Part shown: positions 18,301 to 25,959 of the stretch, in pieces
How positions within the stretch are numbered: the stretch's first letter is position 1
How the letters are laid out: each line of letters opens with the position of its first letter
Assembly (NCBI RefSeq): GCF_009362735.1
Contig: NZ_WHNP01000066.1
Location: 1 to 36,934 of the forward strand
Reading direction: 5' to 3'
DNA length: 36,934 nucleotides
DNA from: Paraburkholderia franconis
GTDB taxonomy: Bacteria > Pseudomonadota > Gammaproteobacteria > Burkholderiales > Burkholderiaceae
Notes under the pieces: generated by a model
The model's input: the letters and a program-made list of their open reading frames with translations, nothing else
The model's database searches: none
What the model was told of the DNA's origin: nothing
Position numbers and translations under genes: made by a program

Positions 18301-20714
18301 ATTTCCTCTATACGCGCTACGACACGCTTGGGCGCATCGTCGAAGAAGGGCTGGTGGAGGGGCAGTGGGATGTGGCGAAACTGTCCGCGGAAGTCGACAA
18401 CCTCGCGTGGCCCACGGTGAGCGACGGGGCAACGCCGGCGCGCGTCTACAGCTATGACGGCGACGGCAGCGACCCGAACGCGCTCGGCAAACTCACGCGC
18501 GTCGTGACGCTCAATCCGGCGCCGGCGTCGGTGGGCGGCGCGGGCGATTGCACCGTCGACGAGGCATGGACATACGACGCGCAAGGACGCGTGGTCACGG
18601 CGTCGCTGGCCGTATCGGGCGCCATGGAACTGTCGGCAAGCGCGACATACCACTACAACACGCTAAACGAGATCACGCAGATCGATCTGCCTGCGGGCAG
18701 CCCTCTGCCGTCCATCGTCTACGCGTACGACGACCAGGGGCAGATTGCGTCGATCGGCGTGCCGGGCGACACGATGGCGATCGCGAGCTATACATGGAGC
18801 GCCGACGGCCAGTTGCAGACGGCGACGCGCGGTGCGCTCGCCGACGCGTGGGGCTACGACTCGCCAGGCAACATCGTCACGCACTTCGTCGACGTCAACG
18901 CAAAAACGGTATTCAGCCAGAACTACACCTATACGCCGGACTCGCAGATCGCAAGCCGCGACACGGCGTTCGCATTCGACGCGTTGAACGACGCGCGCTC
19001 GATCTCCTACGGCTACGACGGTCAGCAACGTTTCAGCAGCGCGGTCGTGGCGAATGGCAAGCCTGGCAATCAGGCCGTCACCGAGTACGACGCGAACGGC
19101 AATATCTGGCAGGCGACGCAGGACGGTGCGAACTTCTCGGCCAGTTGCAGCGTGGGCACCAACCGGCTCGACGATGCGACGCTCGTCAGTGGCGACCATG
19201 TGACGTTCCACTATCGCAACGACGGCAGGCCGGATCAATGGCGCGGCCTGAGCTTCGAATACGACGCGGCGCTCGGCACGGTGGCGGCCGCGGCTAACGG
19301 TCAAACGGCCGTCCGTTACGCGCGCGGCCTGAACAACCAACGCGTGCTGCGCCAGCAAGGCAATGCGGTGCGGATCACTTTCATGGGCGCGGGCAACACG
19401 CCGCTCGTGATCTGGAACGACGGCACGCCGCAGGTGTGCATCTGGGGGGCCAACGGGCTCGCAGCCGTACATGACGGCGAGCTGAAGTATCCGCTCGCCG
19501 ATCACCAGAATACGGTGTGGGCCGTGGCGGACGCGCAGGGCACGCTCGTCGCAGCGTACGACTACCTGCCGTTCGGCGGCATCCTGAGTCAGACGGGTGC
19601 GGGCGCATCGAGCTGGCTCTTCCAGTATGCGGGCAAAGAGTGGGATGCCGCGCTCGGTCTGTACGACTTCGGCGCCCGTCTGTACGACCCGGCGCTGTTG
19701 CGTTTCGTCACGCCCGATCCGGCGCGCCAGTTCGCCAGCCCCTACGTGTTCGCGAGCAACAACCCGCTGAACATGGTCGATCCGAGCGGCAACCTTTCGT
19801 TGTGGGCACAGATCGGAATCGGCGCCGCGATGGTCGCGGTGATCGCGGCCGGTATCGCGCTGAGCTTCGTCACGTTCGGCGCGGCGGCGCCTGCCGCTGC
19901 CGCCGCCGATAGCGCGCTCGCCGGGGCGGCCGTGGGTGGAGAGGCAGCGGGTGCAGTGGCCGTCGGCGGCGAAGCGGCTGGAGCGGCGGCGGGTGCCGCG
20001 GCCGGCGAGGTCGCGGCGGAAGGCGCCGCGGCGGGAGCCACCGAGGTCGCGGCGGGCGCGAGCGCCACGGTGGAAGCGGCGGCGCCGTTGACGACCGCGC
20101 AGGTGGTCGGTCAGAACGCGGTGTCGGTGCTGTGGAGCGCGACGACCAGCGCAATCAGCGGAGCGGGCACCAGCGGCCTGCAATACGACATCCAGCACGG
20201 ACGCGACTTCACGGCCAAGGGCTTCTTCGAAGCAATGGGCGTCGGCGCGCTGACCGGGTTTGCGAGCGGCGGCATCGGCGGACTCGCAACGATGCCCGCG
20301 ACCGTCGGCCTATCGCAAGGCATGAGCCAGACGGCAGGCGTGCTGTTCCGCGCGCTGACCAAGGCGACGGCAAGCATGATCGGCAAGGATGTGTCGACGC
20401 TTCTCACCGATGCCGTGACGGGCAAGAAGGTCACGGTCGGGCAGCTGTTGCTCAGCTCCGCGGAGGGATTCGGCACGGGCGCGCTGTCGGGTACGTTCAG
20501 CGGGGTCAAGGGAGCCAATGCGAACAACGCCGTGAGCGCGACGGACCGGGCGATCGTGCGGGCTTCGACTCTAATCAACAAGGCGGCAGAAGTCGCGAAG
20601 CAGCAGGCGACGTCGCAGGCGGCCATCGCAGCCTACATCGCGGGCGGCTATTTCCTTGTCACTGGCTATACGGTATGGGGGGTGTACAACGGATCGGCAA
20701 ACCGGACTGCGTGA
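12312..20714 (+). CDS. Giant SpvB/TcB-like RHS-repeat protein, cassette gene 2
   Basis: The product is 2800 aa; the ATG at 12312 follows CTGGAG. The N-terminal part resembles the SpvB/TcB region of Tc toxins: LSILYESNVN, then GVLGMGWSLPVSAITLDSGG. Residues about 500-950 are Trp/Asn/Gly-rich propeller-like repeats (LTWNGQWNSWQPD, FTWNWPTQSWTH). About 1337-1480 looks like a carbohydrate-binding jelly roll and 1520-1715 like a LamG-type sandwich. YD/RHS repeats follow (YDALDRQVAQTR, YDTLGRIVEEG, YDAQGRVVTAS, EYDANGNIWQAT). The RHS core ends GLYDFGARLYDP...SPYVFASNNPLNMVDPSGN at about residue 2495. The last 305 residues are Ala/Gly-rich and hydrophobic, with no known toxin domain. No signal peptide, PAAR domain or VgrG neighbour was seen. 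Confidence 0.9.
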   Translation: MADSSTPSIRTFQMDASTVGVLKSSVNLFRGDVNLTQALFSMPGRTGNDGLQIDLSILYESNVNQEAMTWNRDRPTGVLGMGWSLPVSAITLDSGGAPAPGLAAYSIQMSGTSSQLVREPVNAKLFAMDGSLAGSLVDGQPVPGPIRSEFVRRGIALSASAIMEGAASPWLVDDAAREQQFVLQLGQQTLDAYDGGESYQLVNYKFWKVLYYPRYERWAVTNETGQTLSFGGGVAQTAQGYNASAGNSIEWGVQWADASGTPLWQGNSAVTANQRQYARAWHLQRAYSRFGEYVSYGYNGFVRDVNGLLAHGAEQQVGAGGKPYTKACYLTSVTDVFGRTATFNYQPKLWSDATPESPREYADPHKSVPDTTPNGFQDCYETQFLNDIVVSDAGGSTLFSLEFVYDPSPAQKGAEAVANVAGTSGDMCKRLLTGFALFNPSGDNLPGYRYDYYLDTSEQTNLGALRSIVYPTGGSAVYAYNPVELPICERAMTLSAPAPLPAQSMPRVWFGPDYAVSVWNNSATQQMSLQILTWNGQWNSWQPDASSPLLVNGNGGTDLSTVTVLAAENFVAITYDTSNDTNLHLFRKDPARRAQWIAADIPGGGSGGCNSPTWRWPLSNGHVTTLAGQNFVLVPQVSTYANSGAYDVFTWNWPTQSWTHTSQNTSTYAWFAAGRDYFATLDMQSTVNLLHLSPTGAWQQGGSKNLGFVLDDPASIALASDVSLLVVSHLISGGPSSGEQTYEVYALQWNSEYAFAAPATLRFVDKFDNTYPTSWAPACIDNSMIAAGGNLMRFDGGRWLANSNLKPQAGVIVGEQRYAYGPDYGTLIRVGNGAPKAQLVGYDANSSAPVWTDTPTEITGLTVPPANQATANWASGGNPDYLTVGNQLFFRGVATNWSQSVTQGIANVQTLINEAAGTSDRYQLNAASVINEGPAFIACAAYDTQQPGGHATASAGLVLRNGTVMGAAQLLAGQQMWTAQENDLAGQGKYPGGASAFFTYTQDAGDLDEAASVYLHRYAGSAIQGPIADWPVASITIADGLSESSTTSYVQDTANAACDASGEVVKYFQSTVYPGGSPDNPVNGSVISCYLNGNEVVAPDNYYDVLDGLLHSVVTQDASGTIVTSVENVWDAWVMRASDPTDPHGAPVNLYGAYVLQTGQNSTKDGVASTQTTAYAPNGLPYTYTGQPASVTNQTMNGAGELETDIQNNVYACEVNEASRVLNDVRSTVEQISTNAGVTTAAIATALNSWPTVWGSDVLTPAEEADFSWTGGPAAFPFGSYLPGETPESWQCTTRNQIRAANGAVLQQTDGSGTLCSTLFATAWGLPVATFKGAALAECAWNGFQAYEDATGWTLTGVSYDTSHAWLGTRSLSVPKGASVDTAVTPAAERSAYLLTVRYQTPLGYDADGSGIEVKCGQQATRLDFADTRGQWQYLSTSVALPSGTDTVALHLANVGSSNVLIDGVLLVPFGTDVTIQCWQADMRLLRATMNAGGNASFTRYDAYCRPLASVGASGDLQELDMRFLSRQGAQNDAFDDASPNAELTLHMTDGGRAETFLDGVQWRTRWQPGNPAWWSTADGVLTKSGTTADTLAWQGASAGVTAVALFVEIVPPATPGSGALAFSFGAGESIGWTPGTGWQWTNAQGVPVQSPLANPPRLATQWLLVMVPGSVLFYGDGQLLFSQSSKATLSQGVSFATGPNALQILNLMAGIEPRVGEAYTDGAGRQRQVHQLQGTDSRVMEMIYDALDRQVAQTRMAPGKFGSGALMPLMQYRSTFVDVPAFLAALSNTCAMRGDVAAYYAGQSDGPVKRSNDQNYPYSGLRYGGSALDRVVESGKPGLQLSIHDVNSTSPAQRETTRTVYTASGADDPVKPGQYYATLTTTPSGYQGQQFVDTANRAVATVQLGTDGANAGQTTVSPSYSASPESAGILGTMKLPNAFTNGPQSDPAAFVRTTLQDPLGRPSAYSDPDTGSTAYLFNGKGQPRFVQVPLDAGEQYFLYTRYDTLGRIVEEGLVEGQWDVAKLSAEVDNLAWPTVSDGATPARVYSYDGDGSDPNALGKLTRVVTLNPAPASVGGAGDCTVDEAWTYDAQGRVVTASLAVSGAMELSASATYHYNTLNEITQIDLPAGSPLPSIVYAYDDQGQIASIGVPGDTMAIASYTWSADGQLQTATRGALADAWGYDSPGNIVTHFVDVNAKTVFSQNYTYTPDSQIASRDTAFAFDALNDARSISYGYDGQQRFSSAVVANGKPGNQAVTEYDANGNIWQATQDGANFSASCSVGTNRLDDATLVSGDHVTFHYRNDGRPDQWRGLSFEYDAALGTVAAAANGQTAVRYARGLNNQRVLRQQGNAVRITFMGAGNTPLVIWNDGTPQVCIWGANGLAAVHDGELKYPLADHQNTVWAVADAQGTLVAAYDYLPFGGILSQTGAGASSWLFQYAGKEWDAALGLYDFGARLYDPALLRFVTPDPARQFASPYVFASNNPLNMVDPSGNLSLWAQIGIGAAMVAVIAAGIALSFVTFGAAAPAAAAADSALAGAAVGGEAAGAVAVGGEAAGAAAGAAAGEVAAEGAAAGATEVAAGASATVEAAAPLTTAQVVGQNAVSVLWSATTSAISGAGTSGLQYDIQHGRDFTAKGFFEAMGVGALTGFASGGIGGLATMPATVGLSQGMSQTAGVLFRALTKATASMIGKDVSTLLTDAVTGKKVTVGQLLLSSAEGFGTGALSGTFSGVKGANANNAVSATDRAIVRASTLINKAAEVAKQQATSQAAIAAYIAGGYFLVTGYTVWGVYNGSANRTA

Positions 20715-20791
20715 GCGCGAGGAGTGCACACTGCGCTCCCGCGCGCAGGCAGTGTCCAAAGGGGACGGTTGATCCGAAGAGGAGAACGGCA

Positions 20792-22171
20792 ATGGCGGAA
20801 CGATCGATGACAATTAATCTCACGAACTGGGCATCGGGGTTGACGCTCGAGTTCGGCAGCGCGTCGGCCAGTGAAGGGCCTGCGCCGCAGGCGCAGCCAG
20901 GCACGATCGGCTACGGTCAGCCGATGCGCGTCAGTGCCGTCAACAGGTCGGGCGGCTGCGTGGGCCGCTTCAGCCTGATGGGTAATCTCGTGACCTTGGG
21001 CGTGTCGTACTACCATCCGTCGGGGCCCGGATCGACGACCGTGACTTTCGATGCAACGACGGGTTATATCACGGGCGCCAATGCGTTGACCTTCCCCGGG
21101 CACGACTCAGTGGCTGCGCTCAACTTTTATCGAGCGATCAACGCGAACAACCGCGCATGGGTCGTGCCGCTTGGCCTGCTTGATTCGCCGGCGCGCAACA
21201 ACTGCCAGGACTTCGTCAACAGCCTGTTCGGCGAAAACACGCGCAATGCGGCTGTCGTGACGGGCGCATATGAAAATGCGGCGCCCGACGGCTATGTTGA
21301 GCCCGCGGATTTCACGGGCGACCAGATGCAGGCGTTTGCCGCGCAGTGGGCGCAGCAGTGGATCAATGGCGGCACCAACCCCGCTTGTCCGCCGCAGGAT
21401 GCAGCCTTGATCGCGATGCTTGCCCGGTATGTTTCGAGTGCCGCCAGCAACGGTCCGCTGACGATGTGGGTGCCGCAGATCAAGTGGCAGGCGGGCACCA
21501 ATCCGTCCGTGTTCGCGTTGAATGGATATCGCGCGTATCCGTTCAGCAACGGGAATAGCTGGAACGCGGCTAGTGTCACGGCGTTCGTCAACCTGCTCGC
21601 TGCGGGCGCGCATTTCGTTGCGATTAGTGCAATCGCGGATCTGCCGGCGGGCGTGGAAATGAAGGCATTCGACGATTTTTTTGCCGCATCGGGGCTGCCG
21701 ACGCGGCATGATCCCGGTAACTCGCACTATGCGACGGTCACGAATATCACGGGGACTTACTACCTCGATGTCAGCGCCGATTTTGCGCCGGAGAACTGCG
21801 GCCTGATCCTGGCGTTCCTCGCCGGCCGTACGGTCAATAATCCGTTGGCGGGACCGGGCACGTACAACACATTTGTTCAGCTCGAAGGTTGGCAGGCGGG
21901 CACACAGCGGCACGGCATCGACTACGACACCTTCAAGCAGACGCTATGGAACATCTCGACGTTCGGCGCTTGTCCGTACAGTGAGAAGCGTGCGACCACC
22001 GTGTTTCTCGCGCCGCAAGGCTGGACGCCTCAGCTTTACCAGACGACGCGCATGATGCCGTACGTCGGCGCCTATGGGAACAGTAACGGCACGCCCCAAG
22101 CCTGGTTGAATACCGATGTCGTGACAATACCGCCGGATGCGCCGCCTTTGCCTTCGCGTTATATCGGGTAG
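20792..22171 (+). CDS. Unknown 459-aa protein with possible Cys/His/Asp triad, cassette gene 3
   Basis: The start ATG at 20792 has a strong GAGGAGA site, 77 bp after the RHS stop, so the two are probably co-transcribed. Residues 1-95 form a beta-rich Gly/Ser region (NWASGLTLEFGSASAS, MRVSAVNRSGGCVGRFSLMG). Then comes ARNNCQDFVNSLFG (Cys138), which looks like the N-C-x-x-F motif of papain-like NlpC/LRAT/PPPDE folds. Later NSHYATVTNITGTYYLDVSAD holds His312 and Asp326, spaced as in C39-like or papain-like enzymes. The C-terminus (residues 390-459) is Pro/Tyr/Asn-rich. There is no signal peptide or membrane helix. It is too long for a normal RHS immunity protein. It could be a second effector, a maturation protease or a partner of the RHS protein. 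Family unknown. Confidence 0.7.
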   Translation: MAERSMTINLTNWASGLTLEFGSASASEGPAPQAQPGTIGYGQPMRVSAVNRSGGCVGRFSLMGNLVTLGVSYYHPSGPGSTTVTFDATTGYITGANALTFPGHDSVAALNFYRAINANNRAWVVPLGLLDSPARNNCQDFVNSLFGENTRNAAVVTGAYENAAPDGYVEPADFTGDQMQAFAAQWAQQWINGGTNPACPPQDAALIAMLARYVSSAASNGPLTMWVPQIKWQAGTNPSVFALNGYRAYPFSNGNSWNAASVTAFVNLLAAGAHFVAISAIADLPAGVEMKAFDDFFAASGLPTRHDPGNSHYATVTNITGTYYLDVSADFAPENCGLILAFLAGRTVNNPLAGPGTYNTFVQLEGWQAGTQRHGIDYDTFKQTLWNISTFGACPYSEKRATTVFLAPQGWTPQLYQTTRMMPYVGAYGNSNGTPQAWLNTDVVTIPPDAPPLPSRYIG

Positions 22172-22240
22172 GCTCCGGGCCTGGATTATCGCCTTGCGTT
22201 GGCTCTTCTTTTGACTTACGTACCGAGTCGATATCGTCGC

Positions 22241-22259
22241 GATTAAATGGCATTTAATC
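22241..22259. repeat. Perfect 9-bp AT-rich palindrome at cassette end
   Basis: GATTAAATG-G-CATTTAATC is a perfect inverted repeat with a one-base centre. A further partial copy (CATTAAATAG) lies about 20 bp downstream. It sits 70 bp after the last cassette gene and 66 bp before a truncated ALDH gene. It could be an operator for a dimeric regulator or a junction scar. It lacks a T-run, so it is not a usual terminator. Confidence 0.6.
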
Positions 22260-22325
22260 CGCCACGACATGTTCGACATTAAATAGCAATGCGAATCAAG
22301 CTAACGTAATGGTGGTTACGATTCC

Positions 22326-22943
22326 ATGGCTCTGTCGCGGGTACTGGTCGAGCGGCAAGTCGCCGACGAGCTTGTCGCACGTCTGGCGCACCGCGTCACG
22401 CAGACCGTGGTGGGCGATCCGTTCGCGGAGGGAGTACAGATGGGGCCGCTCACCAACCGCGGCCAGTATGAACGTGTGCAGCGGTTCATCGCAGAGGGCA
22501 AGGCCGCCGGCGCACGTCTGGTGATCGAGGGCTCGGTGCCTTCCGGGCCAGGATACTTCGTGAAACCGACGTTGTTTGTCGATGTCCCGTCCGACAGCGT
22601 GTTGTGGCGCGAAGAGATCTTCGGGCCGGTACTTTGCGTGCGCAGTTTCGATACAGAGGAAGAGGCAGTCCGGGTCGCCAACGACACCGAGTTCGGCCTC
22701 GTTGCAACGGTCGTCACAGAGGACGCGGCGCGCGGCAGCAGAGTCGCCCGCGAACTGGAAGCGGGCGTCGTGTGGATCAATGCACCGCAGCTGATCTTTC
22801 CGCAGACCTCGTGGGGTGGCTACAAGCGCAGCAGCATCGGCCGTGAACTCGGTCCGTTCGGCCTCGCTGCCTTCCAGGAAATCAAGCAGATCTTGATGCC
22901 AAACCGGCATTCACCCGCGGCGCAGCGCATCGGCTGCCCATGA
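22326..22943 (+). pseudogene. Aldehyde dehydrogenase, C-terminal fragment
   Basis: About 205 residues remain of a roughly 490-aa NAD(P)-dependent aldehyde dehydrogenase. The fragment starts inside the SRVLV segment, just after the position of the catalytic Cys, so the Cys, the NAD-binding Rossmann part and the general-base Glu are missing. Recognisable parts are GDPFAEGVQMGPLTN, EEIFGPVLCVRSF, ANDTEFGLVATV, and WGGYKRSSIGRELGPFGL at the end. The closest type is betaine/gamma-aminobutyraldehyde dehydrogenase. Context with a polyamine ABC operon fits a former polyamine catabolic gene. It is not expected to be active. Confidence 0.85.
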
Positions 22944-23058
22944 GTTCACGTCATGACGCGCATGCAGAGATTTCGTTTGTTGCGCGTTTTTGACGAACCT
23001 ACAGTTGATTCACCCACCACGCCGACACGCGGCCACGCGACTGAAACTGGAGACGACC

Positions 23059-24156
23059 ATGCAAGACATCAAACGGGGCAGAAGGCAGGCTATCAAGACC
23101 ATTGGCGCGGCGCTGGCGGCATCGGCACTGCCTATGCCGTTCATCAGTACTGCCAGGGCACAGGAGAAGAACTTCGCGGGCAAGACGCTGCGGCTCCTGA
23201 CGTGGTCCGACGATACGGGTGCGGCGGCTTTGCGCAACATCGCCAACACGTTCAGCCAGAAGACGGGTGCCCGGGTCGTCGCTGACCGCGCGGACGGCAC
23301 CTCCGGCATGGTTGCGAAGGTGAAGGCTGCCGGCGAGCGGCCCACGTACGATGTGATCACGCTAGCGGGTGTCGGTGCGTCGGGTCTCGCAGACGCAGGC
23401 CTGCTGATGAAACCGGATCTGGACAAGCTTCCCAACCTGAAGGACGTTGCCCCGCAGTACCGCACGGGCGCCAATGGCTTTGGCGTCGGCTATCTGCTCT
23501 GGTCGGACGGCCTGATCTACAACACATCGACCGTGAAGACGCCACCCGCAAGCTATGAGGCGCTGTGGGACCCGAAGTACGCGGGCCGGCTTTTCCTGCC
23601 GCCGCCGGAATGGGCCGAGGCTGTCGATCTCGCCATCATCGCGGCGAAGATGGCAGGTGGCTCGCAGCAGAACATCGAGCCAGGATTCGCGCGGCTCGCG
23701 CAGTTGAAGGAACGCGTGCTGACGCTTGGAGAAAACCCGAACCAGGTCGCCGATCTGTTCCGTACGGGTTCGCTCGACATCGGCGGCATCTATGCCCCGG
23801 CATTCTTCCCCGACCAGATCCGCAAGCCGGAATACCGGATGGGCGTGACCTACGGAATGAAGGAGGGCTTCGCGACGCAGTTGATGTTCACCGTGATTCC
23901 GAAAGCACATCCCGGCGATCTCGATCTGATTCATGCGTTCATCAATCATTCGCTCGATGCGGGCGTCCAGGGACGCATGGCCGCAGACGTGCTCAACGGT
24001 CCCGTCAACGGGAAGGCCGTCATCCCGGCTCAGAGCCGCGCGTTGGTGCCGTCGCCGCAGCAGATCGCCGAGAAGGCAATCTTGCATGACGACAAGACGC
24101 TGGCCACCGTCCAGCCTGCATGGATCAAGCGCTACACCGCGCTCTTTGCGGCATGA
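23059..24156 (+). CDS. Polyamine-type ABC transporter substrate-binding protein
   Basis: The product is 365 aa; the ATG at 23059 follows GGAGA. It has an N-terminal R-R-containing signal (RGRRQAIKTIGAALAASALP), possibly Tat-dependent, cleaved near ARAQ. The mature part fits the PotD/extracellular solute-binding family 1 or 8 fold: LTWSDDTGAAALRNIANTF, YDVITLAGVGASGLADAGLL, GVGYLLWSDGLIYNTSTVK and PPASYEALWDPKYAGRLFLP. Its periplasmic role is to capture spermidine, putrescine or a related cation. The specificity cannot be read. The stop overlaps the start of the next gene (ATGA), so this is the first gene of a coupled operon. Confidence 0.88.
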   Translation: MQDIKRGRRQAIKTIGAALAASALPMPFISTARAQEKNFAGKTLRLLTWSDDTGAAALRNIANTFSQKTGARVVADRADGTSGMVAKVKAAGERPTYDVITLAGVGASGLADAGLLMKPDLDKLPNLKDVAPQYRTGANGFGVGYLLWSDGLIYNTSTVKTPPASYEALWDPKYAGRLFLPPPEWAEAVDLAIIAAKMAGGSQQNIEPGFARLAQLKERVLTLGENPNQVADLFRTGSLDIGGIYAPAFFPDQIRKPEYRMGVTYGMKEGFATQLMFTVIPKAHPGDLDLIHAFINHSLDAGVQGRMAADVLNGPVNGKAVIPAQSRALVPSPQQIAEKAILHDDKTLATVQPAWIKRYTALFAA

Positions 24157-25088
24157 TGGACATGCCTGCGCTCTCATCACGCCGCGCCGGGCAGGCGGCA
24201 TCCGCCGACGACGCCGCAGGGCCGCGCCGCGTTCCTCCGGCGTTGCCCCGCGTGTCGCCGTGGTTGCTGCTCGCGCCGATCTTCACGTTTCTCACGGTGC
24301 TGGTCGCGGCCGCCGTCGCGGTGCTGCGCATGAGTTTCGGCGTGCCTGGCAACGAGTGGCATGCGTTCACGCTGCAAAACTATGTGGACCTGGGGGATGA
24401 GTACTTCCTGCATTCTCTGTGGCTGACGCTGCGGCTCGCATTGCAGAGCATGGTCTGTGCGGTCGCGCTCGCGATTCCCGTGGCGCTCGCGCTGGCGCGC
24501 ACGCAGTCGCGCCTCGCGCGGCGGCTTCTGCTTGCTGGCGTGCTGTTGCCGCTGCTGGTCAACCTGCTGCTGCAAGGCTATGGATGGCTCGTGATGCTCG
24601 GACCCGCAGGGCTCGTCAATCACGCGCTACTCGCGGCGGGCGTCATCCGGCGGCCGTTGCAGTGGCTGTATCGCGAGAACGGCGTGCTTCTCGGCCTGAT
24701 CCAGACGGCGTTTCCGCTCGCCGTGCTGCCGATATCGAGCGCGATGCGTGCGATATCGCACTCGTACGAAGAGGCGGCCGCCACACTTGGAGCGACGCGC
24801 TGGCAGACCATGCGTCATGTGGTGCTGCCGCTGGCCATGCCGGGGCTTGTGTCCGGGGCGCTGCTCGTGTTCGCCTACAACGCGAGCGCATTTGCGGTGC
24901 CGCTGCTACTCGGCGGACGGCGCGTGCCGATGCTCGCCGTACTGGTGCATGACCAGGTGGCGCCGTTGCTGAACTGGCCCGCTGCATCCGCATCGGGCGT
25001 CGTGCTGATGGTGGCGACACTCGCCGTGATGGCCATCTCGCAACGGCTCGTGCGCACGCTTCAACGTCACGGGGAGTCCCGCTCATGA
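24153..25088 (+). CDS. ABC transporter permease, PotB type
   Basis: The product is 311 aa, starting at the ATG at 24153, which overlaps the binding-protein stop. About six membrane helices: one near residues 40-65, then LWLTLRLALQSMVCAVALAI, LLLAGVLLPLLVNLLLQGYG, a segment around ISSAMRAI, LVSGALLVFAYNASAFAVPLL, and a last one before the C-terminus. The EAA coupling loop is EEAAATLGA...VVLPLAMPG. It forms the inner-membrane channel with the next gene. The first 35 residues are Pro/Arg-rich and cytoplasmic. Confidence 0.9.
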   Translation: MMDMPALSSRRAGQAASADDAAGPRRVPPALPRVSPWLLLAPIFTFLTVLVAAAVAVLRMSFGVPGNEWHAFTLQNYVDLGDEYFLHSLWLTLRLALQSMVCAVALAIPVALALARTQSRLARRLLLAGVLLPLLVNLLLQGYGWLVMLGPAGLVNHALLAAGVIRRPLQWLYRENGVLLGLIQTAFPLAVLPISSAMRAISHSYEEAAATLGATRWQTMRHVVLPLAMPGLVSGALLVFAYNASAFAVPLLLGGRRVPMLAVLVHDQVAPLLNWPAASASGVVLMVATLAVMAISQRLVRTLQRHGESRS

Positions 25089-25927
25089 GCACCTTGCGTA
25101 TTCCCGCGGCCATGCCCGGTCGGCTCGGCCGGCTAACAGGGCTGCTCGCGACAGTCGTGCTCTTTCTCGCCGCGCTGCCGATCGTGACGATGATCACGAT
25201 GTCATTCGGCAATTCGGACACGCTCGAATTTCCACCCCAAAGCTTCGGGCTGCACTGGTATCGCGCGGCATGGCATGCGTTTGTGTCGCCCGATGCGGGC
25301 GACGTACTGTCGATGGGCGCTGCGCTGACGACGAGCCTTGTCGTCGCCATCTCGACGATGCTTATCGCCACCGCGATATCCGTGCCGGCCGCGTACGCCC
25401 TCTCGCGTTACCGCTTCCGCGGCAAGGCGATCATCGAGCAACTGGTTGCGCTGCCGCTCGTCTATCCGCTCGTCATGCTGGGGCTTTCGCTGCTGCTCGT
25501 CTTCAACGCATTGCCGGTGGAACTCGGCGTGTTGCGGCTCATCATCGCGCACGTGATTCTCGCGCTGCCGTTCACGGTGAAGAACTGCGCGGCGTCCGTT
25601 GCGTCCGTCGGCCCGGAGTTCGAAGAAGCCGCCTGCGTGATGGGGGCAAGCCCGCATCGCGCGCTCTTCGATGTCGTGCTGCCCCTCATGCGCCCGGGCA
25701 TCCTCGCCGGGATGCTGTTCGCGTTCATCATCTCGTTCAACGAGTTCACGGTGACGTTTTTTCTCTACAGCATCAACACGATGACGCTGCCCGTCTGGCT
25801 CTACAGCCGCACGGTCTCGTCGCTGGACCCGACCGTGTTTTCGTTCGCGGTGGTCATTGTGATGATCGACTTTGCCCTGATCTGGCTGCTCGAAAAGCTC
25901 GTCGGCGACGAAGGCGTGGCGCTCTGA
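25085..25927 (+). CDS. ABC transporter permease, PotC type
   Basis: The product is 280 aa. Its start overlaps the previous stop (ATGA). Membrane helices include LTGLLATVVLFLAALPIVTM, a helix around TSLVVAISTMLIATAIS, LPLVYPLVMLGLSLLLVFNA, and a C-terminal one at VVIVMIDFALIWLL. The EAA loop is FEEAACVMGA...LPLMRPG, followed by FIISFNEFTVTFFLY, typical of PotC. It partners with the PotB-type permease. Confidence 0.9.
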   Translation: MSTLRIPAAMPGRLGRLTGLLATVVLFLAALPIVTMITMSFGNSDTLEFPPQSFGLHWYRAAWHAFVSPDAGDVLSMGAALTTSLVVAISTMLIATAISVPAAYALSRYRFRGKAIIEQLVALPLVYPLVMLGLSLLLVFNALPVELGVLRLIIAHVILALPFTVKNCAASVASVGPEFEEAACVMGASPHRALFDVVLPLMRPGILAGMLFAFIISFNEFTVTFFLYSINTMTLPVWLYSRTVSSLDPTVFSFAVVIVMIDFALIWLLEKLVGDEGVAL

Positions 25928-25959
25928 TCTTCGCCATTACAGGATCACAGGAATAAGGA

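Noticed and set aside
12864..20198. Four long minus-strand frames (12864-14498, 14658-16664, 16887-18653, 18663-20198) opposite the RHS gene
   Set aside because: They are Arg/Ala/His-rich antisense shadows of a high-GC gene, with no family motifs, and the plus-strand RHS reading is unambiguous.
20132..20791. 5' extension of cassette gene 3 in the frame open from 20132
   Set aside because: It overlaps the RHS 3' end in another frame and is Arg-rich; the ATG at 20792 has a strong ribosome site.
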